A DNA stretch of 64,000 nucleotides from Candidatus Poribacteria bacterium (lineage in GTDB: Bacteria; Poribacteria; WGA-4E; WGA-3G). A program made the translations under genes and the position numbers. Shown here in pieces: positions 7,840 to 16,203 of this stretch. Where the stretch lies: assembly GCA_028824125.1 (NCBI GenBank), contig JAPPES010000085.1:3071-67070 (forward strand), read 5' to 3'. Positions within the stretch are counted from its first letter, which is position 1. Each line of letters starts with the position of its first letter. The notes below the pieces were generated by a model that searched no databases, had not been told where the DNA came from, and worked only from the letters and a program-made list of their open reading frames with translations.

Positions 7840-9549
7840 GTGACACAACCTAATCTTGTTTTTGTTATTACCGATGACCAAGGCTACGGTGATTTAGGAT
7901 GCACCGGAAACTCTGTTATCAACACGCCGAATTTAGACGCACTTGCAGAAGAGAGCGTCCAACTGCGAAACCTACATGTTGGTCCTACCTGTTCCCCGAC
8001 GCGCGCAGGCATCATGACCGGTAGATACTGCAACTCAACAGGTGTGTGGCATACCATCGGAGGCAGATCACTTCTACGAAGCGATGAGGTCACGATGGCA
8101 GATATTTTTAGCCGCAACGGTTATAAAACTGGCATGTTCGGCAAATGGCATCTCGGCGATAACTATCCGTTCCGTCCGCACGACCGCGGCTTTGAAGAGG
8201 CACTCTATCACGGTGGGGGTGGTATCAGTCAAACGCCTGACTATTGGGGAAACGACTATTTTGATGATACCTACTTTAGCAACGGGTCTGAACAACCGTT
8301 TGAAGGGTATTGTACAGATGTATGGTTTCAAGAGGGGATGAAGTTTATTGAGCGGAATCAGAATCGTCCATTTTTCTGCTATATTCCAACCAATGCGCCG
8401 CACGGTCCGTTTCGTGTCCCTGATGCCTATAGTGAGGTATACCGAAGGAAAGGAGAACCAGAATCGCGCGCTTGTTTCTATGGCATGATTACCAACATAG
8501 ACGACAACATGGCACGACTCCGACATCATCTCAAAGTGCTTGGACTTGAGGAAAACACTATCCTAATCTTCATGACGGATAACGGGTCTGCTAACGGCTG
8601 CGACTTAGATGGACAGCAGTTTGTCAAATCAGGATACAATGCTGGGATGCGTGGTAAAAAAGGGTCACCTTATGAAGGTGGACATCGTGTGCCGCTCTTT
8701 ATGCATTGGCCCAATGGTGGCTTCTCAGAAAAGAAAGAGGTTGACGAACTCACAGCTAACATTGATCTGCTGCCAACGTTAATTGACCTCTGCGATTTAG
8801 AGGTGTCCGATTCCTCTCGTTTCCACGGCACCAGCATCGCACCGTTATTGCAAGATGAACCGGTGGAATGGGAAGATCGCGTGATTGTTACAGATTCACA
8901 ACGGATTGAAAATCCGGTTAAGTGGAGACAGAGCGCCACAATGTCGCAAAGATGGCGGCTTATCAATGGTACCGAACTTTATGACATCCAAGCAGACCCT
9001 GAACAAAGAGAGGACATCGCTGGTGACCATCCCGAAGTTGTCGCAGAACTACGCGAACATTATGAGTCATGGTGGACGTTAGTTTCGGAACGGTTTGATG
9101 AAGAGTGTCCAATTGTGGTGGGTACCCAAAACGAGCAACTTGCATGCATAACAACACATGATTGGCACGGCGGTGGCAATGCATGGAATCAAGGATCGAT
9201 ACGGAACGGTATGGAATGCAACGGGTATTGGGCAATTGAGATTCCTGAAGATGGGGAGTATAGTTTTGAATTGCGCCGCTGGCCGCGTGAAGAAAACAGA
9301 GCCATCACAGAAGGGATTCCTGGTGAGAAAATTGACCTTTACAACGGTGGGCGCGCATTAGATTTAAAATCCGCACAAATCCGTATTGGCGATCAGTCAG
9401 AGACACAATCTATTGATCCTGATGCAGTTGGCGTAACCTTTACGTTTAATCTCAAAGCAGGACAAACACGTCTGCATACACAGTTCTCTGATGAAACAGG
9501 TGAATTGACACTTGGCGCGTATTATGTCTATGTAAAACGTGTGATTTAA
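7840..9549 (+). CDS. Arylsulfatase-type sulfatase
   Basis: 569 residues, beginning at GTG 7840 behind a good ribosome binding site (AAAGGAGA). It hydrolyses sulfate esters, probably on sulfated polysaccharides or glycans. The metal-binding start FVITDDQGYGD and the formylglycine signature C51-S-P-T-R (GPTCSPTRAGIMTGRY) are intact, as are GKWHLGD and MTDNGS. The alkaline-phosphatase-like catalytic domain covers about 1-400; a C-terminal beta-sandwich-like extension (about 430-569, ending GAYYVYVKRV) may bind substrate. No signal peptide is seen, so the site of action is uncertain. Maturation needs a formylglycine-generating enzyme or anSME, not present here. Confidence 0.92.
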   Translation: MTQPNLVFVITDDQGYGDLGCTGNSVINTPNLDALAEESVQLRNLHVGPTCSPTRAGIMTGRYCNSTGVWHTIGGRSLLRSDEVTMADIFSRNGYKTGMFGKWHLGDNYPFRPHDRGFEEALYHGGGGISQTPDYWGNDYFDDTYFSNGSEQPFEGYCTDVWFQEGMKFIERNQNRPFFCYIPTNAPHGPFRVPDAYSEVYRRKGEPESRACFYGMITNIDDNMARLRHHLKVLGLEENTILIFMTDNGSANGCDLDGQQFVKSGYNAGMRGKKGSPYEGGHRVPLFMHWPNGGFSEKKEVDELTANIDLLPTLIDLCDLEVSDSSRFHGTSIAPLLQDEPVEWEDRVIVTDSQRIENPVKWRQSATMSQRWRLINGTELYDIQADPEQREDIAGDHPEVVAELREHYESWWTLVSERFDEECPIVVGTQNEQLACITTHDWHGGGNAWNQGSIRNGMECNGYWAIEIPEDGEYSFELRRWPREENRAITEGIPGEKIDLYNGGRALDLKSAQIRIGDQSETQSIDPDAVGVTFTFNLKAGQTRLHTQFSDETGELTLGAYYVYVKRVI

Positions 9550-9571
9550 AATACAGAGTCTAAAAAATGTT

Positions 9572-9596
9572 ATGGAACAGCAGACTGCTGTTCCAT
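9572..9596 (+). terminator. Perfect hairpin downstream of the sulfatase
   Basis: ATGGAACAGCAG at 9572-9583 is perfectly complementary to CTGCTGTTCCAT at 9585-9596, 22 nt after the sulfatase stop. The following CCCCTTCTTTT is only moderately T-rich, so this may be a terminator or mRNA-stabilising hairpin. Confidence 0.55.
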
Positions 9597-10010
9597 GCCC
9601 CTTCTTTTCAACGCCGCTTGCACAAAATCGTGCAGTTATCTCTTCTGCTTGTTCCTTTTTGGAATTTAATCTTGATATACCAAACTTATGAATAGAACCA
9701 ATGGCAACTGCAAAGTAGCAGGCACACGCCGTGTGCCGTCCATCCAAAATGTGAAGCGGACGGCACGCGTATGAAGATTAAAAAATAAATTGGGTAATGT
9801 GGCGAGGTTAGGAAACCTCGCCAGCAGAGATGTAAACCTGCTGCTGGCAAGGTTTCCTAACCTTGACAATTACCGAATTAATAACTTAAACTTCATTAGC
9901 GTGCCTGCTACCTTTAAAAATGGAATATTCAGATAAAGAATTCAAATTTGTCTCAATTATGACAATCATGCAACCTTTCAACTTTTAAATCGCGTCATTA
10001 ATTACTGTAA
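9597..10010. repeat. Intergenic repeats between sulfatase and sigma-WD40 gene
   Basis: No gene seen. It contains loop-conserved hairpins at 9801-9822 (GGCGAGG arms) and, in the opposite orientation, at 9846-9866 (GGCAAGG arms), about 24 nt apart, plus the palindromic GGCACACGCCGTGTGCC near 9719-9735 with a related ACGGCACGCGT further on. The last 140 bp are AT-rich and lead into the promoter. Confidence 0.6.
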
Positions 10011-10015
10011 GCACA

Positions 10016-10024
10016 TGGTATAAT
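10016..10024 (+). promoter_or_regulatory. Extended -10 promoter of the sigma-WD40 gene
   Basis: TGG-TATAAT, a perfect extended -10. It overlaps the first possible ATG (10023), so transcription should begin near 10031 and the true start codon is probably ATG 10035, with almost no leader. Confidence 0.6.
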
Positions 10025-10034
10025 GAGGTCTCTA

Positions 10035-12758
10035 ATGAAGAAAAGCGATGCTGAATTAATTCACCAAATCTTATCCGGCAACGAGGCGGTTTTCAATGCC
10101 TTAGTCCAAAAACACCAAAAAAGCGTTCATGCACTTGCATGGCGAAAAATCGGTGATTTCCATATCGCTGAAGAAATTACACAAGATATTTTCCTACATG
10201 TATACAAAAAACTGCCAACTCTGAAAGACTCGAATCAATTTGCTGGATGGTTATATGTGATCGCTAACAGACAATGCATTGCATGGCTGCGTAAGAAAAA
10301 ACAGCCAGTGCAATCCCTTGAAGCCACAAGCCAAGATACATTAGAAGAAACAGCATACACGTGTTATATTTCAGAACAACGTGAAGAGGCGGAAGCTGAG
10401 CGCCGCCGTGAAATTGTTCAAAATCTGTTGGAAAAGTTACCAGAGAGTGAACGCACGGTCATAATTCTGCACTACCTCGGAGAGATGACTTGCGAAGCGA
10501 TTAGCAAGTTTTTAGGCGTGTCATCGAACACGGTTAAAAGTCGGTTGAGCCGCGCCCGGAAACGTCTAAGAGAGGAAGAACCCCTAATTCGAGAAACCCT
10601 TGGCACTGTTCCATTATCTCCGAATCTAACTGCAAACATCATGCGGGATATTAGCAACGTAGAACAGGCACCCCCCTCAGTGAGTAAGCCGCTGTTACCA
10701 TTAGGAGCTTTAGGTTCATCTCTAATATTGGTTGTTTTACTGATAGGCGCGAGCAATCAATACCTCACTCACTTTCAATTGCCTTATAGTTTTGAGGCAC
10801 AATCTGAAGCCACTATTGAAATTGTTGAAACACCCGTTATCCCTAATATAAAATCCAAACCTGATGTGCAAAATCGGGTTGGAAGCGATACTGCTCCCGG
10901 AAAAAGCAGCAATGACGGTTTAGCAAAAGGAAAATCATCTATGCAAAATAACCTTGCCCAAGATTCTACAAAATGGAAATTGCCGGAAGGTGCAAAAACG
11001 CGTCTCGGAAAAGGACACATATTTGATATGGTTCACTCTCCTGATGGCAAACTACTTGCTGCCGCAGGAACGATCGGGATATGGATTTATGATGCACACA
11101 CCGGTGAAGAACTCAATCTGCTCACAGAACACATGGAAAGTGCTTCAACAGTCGCTTTCAGTCCTGATAACAGCCTTTTGGCAAGTGATGGAAAAGATAA
11201 CACCATACTGTTATGTGATCCGCATACAGGAAAACATAAAATGACTCTCACAGGACATACTGAAGGTATTAGTTCGGTAGTGTTTAGTCCTGATGGGAAA
11301 ACACTGGCAAGTGGAAGCGAAGATGAAACGATCCGTCTTTGGGATGTGGCTTCAGGTGAACAACTTCTTGTCTTTGCTGGGCATGCGGGTGGTGTCTCTG
11401 AGGTCATATATTCTCCAGATGGCGAAATGCTTGCCAGCCACGGCATGGATGAAATGATTCATCTGTGGGATACACACACTGGAGAATTCCTTCGTCCAAC
11501 TACTGGGTATGAGGGTAACGTTTATTCCATAGCATATTCACCTGATGGTGAGATTTTGGCAGCCGCCAACGAGGCTGGAACAATTCGGTTCTGGGAACCT
11601 CACACGGGACACCTCAAAACAACCTTAACTACCACAACAGATTCCGCTGGCATTAATTCAGTGATGTTTAGTCCAGATGGAAAAACACTCGTCAGCAACA
11701 ACTACGAAGATGATATGATTCAGTTTTGGGATGTGGCTTCAGGTGAACATCTTAAAACCATTAAAAGCCGACCGGATACGACCCATCATATAGTGTTCTC
11801 CCCGGATGGTAGGACATTGGTAAATGCTGGCAGTGATGGTACAATTCGGTTCTGGGATGTCGCCACCACTAATCCGATTCGAACCCTTGATGGATATGCA
11901 GAAATGTTTCGTGATATGGCATATTCACCAGATGGAAAAACACTTGCTACTGTAAGCACCGGTCCAAGCGTGCGATTATGGGATCCTCACACCGGCAGGC
12001 TAAAAAAGATCTACTCCCCAGGTTCCATTAGTATCACTTGTATCGCTTATGCTCCAGATGGCGTAACGCTTGCATGTGGACCGGGACCAAATGAATATGA
12101 CACGGTGTATCTATTCAATACTGAAACGGGAGAGCATGGACGCGTTTTCAGTGGATACAAGGACACTATTGAATCAGTGGCGTTTAGCCCCGATGGAAAT
12201 ACTATAGCATGTGCAGGTCGGGACGAGACAATCAGATTGTGGGATGTTAGGACAGGCGAAACCATAAAAATTCTGACAGGAGAGAAGGATATTATTAGGG
12301 AAATTGACTATTCTCCGGATGGGAAGATGCTTGTGAGTACGAGCGATTCAGAAATCCGTTTTTGGGATATAAATACGGGTGAAACTGTAAAAGCTATTCC
12401 CGGTCACACTGTTGCGCTTTCACCGAACTGGGAAAAATTTATAAGCTGGGGATATAATATAGATGCTCAATTATGGAATATGGATAGTGAGGAGCCGCTA
12501 AAGACTATCACGTCAGAAGAAAAAACATACTTTCGGGCGTATTCACCAGACGGACGTACAATTGTTGGCATTGATTCGGAAGGTCAATTATCGTTTTGTG
12601 ATGCCGGGACTTGTGAGATTATTCAGACTTTTGCCATCGGACATAAAAGAAGTAATAGGTCAGAAGGTGTCTATTTTATTAGATATTCACCAGACGGACG
12701 CACCCTTGCCACTGGAGGATGGGACAGCACAGTTCTACTATGGGATGTTCCGCAGTAA
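10035..12758 (+). CDS. ECF sigma factor fused through a membrane helix to a WD40 double propeller
   Basis: About 907 residues. The N-terminal 185 are a complete ECF sigma factor: region 2 (FNALVQKHQKSVHALAWRKI, then EEITQDIFLHVYKKL, FAGWLYVIANRQCIAWLRK) and region 4 (LLEKLPESERTVIILHYLGEMTCEAISKFLGVSSNTVKSRLSRARKRL). A hydrophobic helix (about 220-240, LGALGSSLILVVLLIGA) follows, then a linker, then about 14 WD40 units from residue 330 to the end (FSPDGKTLASGS...IRLWD), enough for two seven-bladed propellers. This predicts a membrane-tethered transcription factor with an extracytoplasmic sensor platform. Release of the sigma domain would need proteolysis (inference). No anti-sigma gene is adjacent. 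Confidence 0.88.
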   Translation: MKKSDAELIHQILSGNEAVFNALVQKHQKSVHALAWRKIGDFHIAEEITQDIFLHVYKKLPTLKDSNQFAGWLYVIANRQCIAWLRKKKQPVQSLEATSQDTLEETAYTCYISEQREEAEAERRREIVQNLLEKLPESERTVIILHYLGEMTCEAISKFLGVSSNTVKSRLSRARKRLREEEPLIRETLGTVPLSPNLTANIMRDISNVEQAPPSVSKPLLPLGALGSSLILVVLLIGASNQYLTHFQLPYSFEAQSEATIEIVETPVIPNIKSKPDVQNRVGSDTAPGKSSNDGLAKGKSSMQNNLAQDSTKWKLPEGAKTRLGKGHIFDMVHSPDGKLLAAAGTIGIWIYDAHTGEELNLLTEHMESASTVAFSPDNSLLASDGKDNTILLCDPHTGKHKMTLTGHTEGISSVVFSPDGKTLASGSEDETIRLWDVASGEQLLVFAGHAGGVSEVIYSPDGEMLASHGMDEMIHLWDTHTGEFLRPTTGYEGNVYSIAYSPDGEILAAANEAGTIRFWEPHTGHLKTTLTTTTDSAGINSVMFSPDGKTLVSNNYEDDMIQFWDVASGEHLKTIKSRPDTTHHIVFSPDGRTLVNAGSDGTIRFWDVATTNPIRTLDGYAEMFRDMAYSPDGKTLATVSTGPSVRLWDPHTGRLKKIYSPGSISITCIAYAPDGVTLACGPGPNEYDTVYLFNTETGEHGRVFSGYKDTIESVAFSPDGNTIACAGRDETIRLWDVRTGETIKILTGEKDIIREIDYSPDGKMLVSTSDSEIRFWDINTGETVKAIPGHTVALSPNWEKFISWGYNIDAQLWNMDSEEPLKTITSEEKTYFRAYSPDGRTIVGIDSEGQLSFCDAGTCEIIQTFAIGHKRSNRSEGVYFIRYSPDGRTLATGGWDSTVLLWDVPQ

Positions 12759-12815
12759 ATGCCATTGCATAATATAGTGAAAGCCATAATTATTTTTACG
12801 TTTTATTGTTATACC

Positions 12816-12846
12816 ATTTCTTAAAAATAACTTCCCTTTAAGAAAT
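12816..12846. repeat. AT-rich inverted repeat after the sigma-WD40 gene
   Basis: ATTTCTTAAA (12816-12825) is the exact reverse complement of TTTAAGAAAT (12837-12846). It could act as a weak terminator 58 nt after the stop codon; no T-tract follows. The next 70 bp include another copy of the tcgtagtcgcgcaattcattgc repeat seen at 28680. Confidence 0.35.
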
Positions 12847-13011
12847 AGAGTGTTCGTAGTCGCGCAATTCATTGCGCCTCTTACATCCGTCTTAAAATTT
12901 GTTACACAATCTCATAAATGGTATATTAAACATTATATAGATTTAATTTAAATTTTAAATTACAGTTGATTTCTGGCATAATATAGAAAATTATGCTTTG
13001 GAGATTAGCTC

Positions 13012-13194
13012 ATGAACAAATATGATGAAATAAAGGATAATCCGGGTAAGTTCCAAAAACTAACGGGTTTTACGACTGAAGAGTTTTTGGCACTTCTTCC
13101 GATTTTTACGACACATTTTTTAGCATTTGTCTCTACCAAAACACTTGATGGTCAAGAACGAAAAAAAACGGCGGTATACCACTTACAAAAATAG
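13012..13194 (+). CDS. IS5-like transposase, N-terminal frame (orfA)
   Basis: 60 residues starting MNKYDEIKDNPGKFQKLTGFTTEEF, the helix-turn-helix part (HTH_Tnp_4-like) of the transposase, behind a GGAGA ribosome binding site. The family sequence TLDGQER continues not in this frame (which ends KKTAVYHLQK) but in the +1 frame (KKRRYTTYKNSRLPNMENKLLF). The switch point is a run of eight A at about 13161-13168, suited to transcriptional slippage or ribosomal frameshifting. Confidence 0.75.
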   Translation: MNKYDEIKDNPGKFQKLTGFTTEEFLALLPIFTTHFLAFVSTKTLDGQERKKTAVYHLQK

Positions 13195-13960
13195 TCGTTT
13201 GCCAAATATGGAAAATAAACTTCTGTTTATTTTGATTTATCTACGACACGCCTGGACCCAAGATGTTCTTGGTATGTTCTTTGATATGTCTCAACCTGAG
13301 ACGCATAAATGGATACACCTGCTTTCACCGATATTAGCACAGGCATTAGATGAACTCGGTGAGGTGCCATCTCGTGAGGCAACCCCTGAGACTTTTGAAA
13401 AGGAGGCAGATGTTGAAAGTGACACACCAGCACCCGCACATTTTTTTCAAGATTGCACAGAGCGTCCGATACAGCGTCCGAAAGACCAACAAGCACAGAA
13501 GGACTATTATAGTGGCAAAAAGAAACAACATACTGTAAAAAATAATCTGCTTATTAATGCTGCGTGCGAAATAGTGGTATTGTCTCCTACGTGCAAAGGC
13601 AACATGCATGATAAGCGTATTGCCGATGAAACAATATCTTTTTTGCCAAGTGGTAGTTATTTATACCAAGATTCCGGTTTTTTAGGTTTCAATCCTGCTG
13701 GTATTACCATTGTCCAACCGAAAAAGAGACCCAAAGGGGGCGAACTGACAGCAGCTGAAAAAGCAAGAAACCGGGAAATAGCGTCTATCCGTATCCGCGT
13801 TGAACATGTGATTAGGAGTGTCAAAAGATACCGCATTGTCCAAGACAAGTTGCGCAATTGGAAACAAGGTTTCAGCGATTTAGTCATGAAAATCTGTTGT
13901 GGATTACATAACTTTCGTCTAAACTTCAGACCTTGGTGTTATGACAAACATTTCGATTAA
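13127..13960 (+). CDS. IS5-like DDE transposase, catalytic frame (orfB)
   Basis: The catalytic part of a DDE_Tnp_4 transposase (up to 277 residues). It is probably made as an OrfAB fusion and catalyses cut-and-paste movement of the element. Motifs: DCTERPIQRPKD (first Asp), YYSGKKKQHTVKN, MHDKRIADE, YQDSGFLG (second Asp) and RIRVEHVIRSVKRYRI (catalytic Glu). The true product begins in orfA; the ORF start at 13127 is only where the frame opens. It looks intact, so the element may be active. Confidence 0.82.
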   Translation: MSLPKHLMVKNEKKRRYTTYKNSRLPNMENKLLFILIYLRHAWTQDVLGMFFDMSQPETHKWIHLLSPILAQALDELGEVPSREATPETFEKEADVESDTPAPAHFFQDCTERPIQRPKDQQAQKDYYSGKKKQHTVKNNLLINAACEIVVLSPTCKGNMHDKRIADETISFLPSGSYLYQDSGFLGFNPAGITIVQPKKRPKGGELTAAEKARNREIASIRIRVEHVIRSVKRYRIVQDKLRNWKQGFSDLVMKICCGLHNFRLNFRPWCYDKHFD

Positions 13961-13982
13961 ACTTATATAATGTCTATTATAC

Positions 13983-14145
13983 CTTTTAATCGCACCAGTT
14001 TGGAATCGAAACACGACCTCGGCTGCTTCATTCGCAACGGCTATCTGAACTTTTAATCGCACCAGTTTGGAATCGAAACTCATTTATGCTGATCCCCCGT
14101 GGGCTTATTCAAATGCTTTTAATCGCACCAGTTTGGAATCGAAAC
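13983..14145 (+). CRISPR. Three-repeat orphan CRISPR array
   Basis: Three identical 30-nt repeats at 13983-14012, 14050-14079 and 14116-14145 (beginning CTTTTAATCGCACC, ending GGAATCGAAAC) separated by unrelated spacers of 37 nt (14013-14049) and 36 nt (14080-14115). Repeats ending in GAAAC are typical of type I and III systems and suggest transcription to the right, which puts the leader side where the IS now sits. No cas genes are in the window, so this is an orphan or decapitated array. Confidence 0.88.
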
Positions 14146-14203
14146 GATGATGCATGATATTCTTATCGTCAATCAGTGACACTGTACTGCTATCGAAAAT
14201 TTA

Positions 14204-14295
14204 GGGTGTGTAAAGTTTTGTCAGAATCGCGGAAGCACGGTTGCCCCCTCCAACAAGAAAGATGGAAAAGTTAATACCAAAAACTTTACACACCC
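14204..14295. mobile_element. 92-bp MITE with 16-bp perfect terminal inverted repeats
   Basis: GGGTGTGTAAAGTTTT (14204-14219) is the exact reverse complement of AAAACTTTACACACCC (14280-14295). The 60-bp interior contains pieces of the host's interspersed repeats (agaatcgcgga, ccctccaacaag) and no coding capacity. The terminal TGTGTAAA resembles IS256-family ends, so an IS256-like transposase may mobilise it (inference). Confidence 0.7.
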
Positions 14296-14310
14296 AATAA
14301 AACTACCCTA

Positions 14311-14339
14311 TTGCTATATCCCCCCAAATATGCTAAAAT
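14311..14339 (+). promoter_or_regulatory. Promoter of the glycosidase / band-7 operon
   Basis: TTGCTA (14311-14316), 17-nt spacer, TGC-TAAAAT (extended -10, hexamer 14334-14339). It lies 31 nt before the ATG at 14370, with GGAGA as ribosome binding site. Confidence 0.6.
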
Positions 14340-14369
14340 ATTAAAAAATCGCTTTAATCATGGAGAAAA

Positions 14370-15389
14370 ATGAAAACAACAGTTAGTATTGTAGACGATG
14401 CGTTTTATATTAACGAAGAAATCACCTATCAAGGCCGTTTCTACGAAGGCCACAAGATAGAAGGTTTGCTGCTCAATAGTCGCATGGTGCAAGGCATTTT
14501 TGATGATCAGAACCCAGAAACTATACACCGATGGAAATATCCGGACACAGGCAAATGGGATCCTGAACGTAACACGCGCGAATTTTTAGCGGCGATGCCA
14601 ACATGGCGAGCGCACGGCGTATTAGCATTCACTATTAATCTGCAAGGCGGCAGTCCAGAAGGTTATTCTAAAGCGCAACCGTGGCACAATTCGGGCATAG
14701 AAGCAGACGGAAACCTCAACCCAGATTACCTCTCCCGACTTAAACGCATTATTGATTTTGCTGACGAACTTGGGATGGTCGTTATTCTCGGATACTTCTA
14801 TTTCGGGCAGGACCACCGACTCACAGATGAAGATGCTGTTAAACGTGCTTTAGACAATGCAACCCAGTGGCTCTTTGATAACGACTACACCAACGTAATT
14901 GTTGAAGTTAACAACGAATGCAACGTTAGGTATTCCCATGAAATTTTACAACCAGAAAGGGTTCATGAACTGATTGAACAGGTGAAAGCGACAACGCGTA
15001 ATGGAAGAAGATATCTTGTCGGAACAAGTTACGGGGGTGGTCGTGTGCCGCTGGAAAATGTCGCTCGCGCCTCAGATTTTCTTCTTGTTCACGGTAACGG
15101 TGTGAGCGATCCGAATCGTATCCTTGAAATGGTACAACAGACACGTCACGTTCCGGGTTACCGTCCGATGCCGATCCTTTTCAACGAAGATGACCACTTC
15201 GATTTTGATAAACCTTTGAATAATTGCATCGCTGCCATTAGTCAATACGCTTCATGGGGTTATTTTGATCCAGGGGAAAATGACTATCACCACGGGTACC
15301 AATCTGTACCAGTGCAATGGCAAATTAACACGCCGCGTAAACGTGCTTTTTTTAATAAAATTCGCGATATTACTGGATATAACGGTTAG
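14370..15389 (+). CDS. GH5-like (cellulase-fold) glycoside hydrolase homologue
   Basis: 339 residues with no signal peptide. The pattern fits a (beta/alpha)8 retaining glycosidase: a strand leading to VIVEVNNECNV (Asn-Glu, candidate acid/base) and a later strand MPILFNEDDHF (Glu, candidate nucleophile), with HGNGVSDP and WGYFDPGENDYHHGYQ loops lining the cleft. The substrate is unknown. It may be a divergent member acting on glycans inside the cell or in a periplasm reached by another route. Its stop is 15 nt before the band-7 gene, so the two are probably co-transcribed. Confidence 0.65.
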   Translation: MKTTVSIVDDAFYINEEITYQGRFYEGHKIEGLLLNSRMVQGIFDDQNPETIHRWKYPDTGKWDPERNTREFLAAMPTWRAHGVLAFTINLQGGSPEGYSKAQPWHNSGIEADGNLNPDYLSRLKRIIDFADELGMVVILGYFYFGQDHRLTDEDAVKRALDNATQWLFDNDYTNVIVEVNNECNVRYSHEILQPERVHELIEQVKATTRNGRRYLVGTSYGGGRVPLENVARASDFLLVHGNGVSDPNRILEMVQQTRHVPGYRPMPILFNEDDHFDFDKPLNNCIAAISQYASWGYFDPGENDYHHGYQSVPVQWQINTPRKRAFFNKIRDITGYNG

Positions 15390-15404
15390 AAAGGAATACA
15401 GAGA

Positions 15405-16187
15405 ATGCCACAAGGAATTCAACCATACCATTTTGCCATTGCAATTGGTGTTATTATTATGTTTGCGACAAGCATTCGGATACTCAAAGAATACGAACGC
15501 GCTGTGATTTTCCGATTGGGACGTTTCACCAACACACGCGGCCCCGGCCTCGTCCTGATGATACCGTTCTGGATCGAGCGAATGCAACGGGTGAGTCTAC
15601 GCGTTATTGTCAATGATGTTACGCCGCAAGATGTGATTACGAAAGACAACGTTTCCGTTAGTGTCAACGCAGTCCTGACCTTCCGAGTAACCGAACCCGA
15701 GAAGGCTGTAATTGAAGTAGAAGACTTCGGTTTTGCAATTGGTCAGATAGCACAAACAACACTCCGCAGCGTACTTGGACGGGCAGAACTTGATGACCTA
15801 TTATCTGAACGAGACAAACTGAATCAGGATTTAGAGGAAATTATCAAAAAGCAGTGTGAACCGTGGGGAGTTGAAGTACAATCAATGGAAATCAAGCACG
15901 TTGATCTGCCAGTCGAAATGCAGCGCGCGATGGCAAAACAAGCGGAGGCAGAACGGGAACGTAGAGCAAAAGTCGTGCATGCAGAAGGGGAATTTGAGTC
16001 TGCAGACATCCTAACCAACGCAGCTGAGATCCTAAGTAAAACACCCACCTCAGTACAACTACGATTCCTTCAAGCATTAGTAGAAGTGAGCGCGGAGAAA
16101 AATTCAACCGTCATATTTCCAATTCCGATTGATCTACTCACACCATTTCTAAATAGTGAAACCAAAAAGGAGGGGGAAAACGAATAG
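15405..16187 (+). CDS. SPFH/band 7 (stomatin-like) membrane protein
   Basis: 260 residues. One N-terminal membrane helix (about 10-25, [17 protein letters not shown]), then [13 protein letters not shown] and the SPFH domain ([30 protein letters not shown]), then a Glu/Ala/Arg coiled coil ([25 protein letters not shown]). This is the classical stomatin/QmcA layout. Such proteins oligomerise at membranes and organise microdomains or modulate proteases. The usual NfeD partner is not adjacent. AAAGGA lies 11 nt before the ATG. The stop faces the convergent kamA-like gene with 16 nt between. Confidence 0.88.
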   Translation: MPQGIQPYHFAIAIGVIIMFATSIRILKEYERAVIFRLGRFTNTRGPGLVLMIPFWIERMQRVSLRVIVNDVTPQDVITKDNVSVSVNAVLTFRVTEPEKAVIEVEDFGFAIGQIAQTTLRSVLGRAELDDLLSERDKLNQDLEEIIKKQCEPWGVEVQSMEIKHVDLPVEMQRAMAKQAEAERERRAKVVHAEGEFESADILTNAAEILSKTPTSVQLRFLQALVEVSAEKNSTVIFPIPIDLLTPFLNSETKKEGENE

Positions 16188-16203
16188 AAAAGGATATGAT
16201 TTT

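Larger units (their letters stand above)
12920..13983 (+). mobile_element. IS5-family-like insertion sequence (about 1.06 kb)
   Basis: The ends form an imperfect inverted repeat of about 28 bp: GGTATATTAAACATTATATA at 12920-12939 against the reverse complement of 13964-13983 (GGTATAATAGACATTATATA), continuing with GA/AG and TTTAAT. Between them lie two overlapping transposase frames. The right end touches the first CRISPR repeat. No clear target-site duplication is visible, so the exact borders may be off by a few bases. Confidence 0.75.

Noticed and set aside
14146-14203. A further degenerate CRISPR repeat or leader downstream of the array
   Set aside because: No repeat similarity is visible after 14145; the following sequence belongs to unique DNA and then the MITE.
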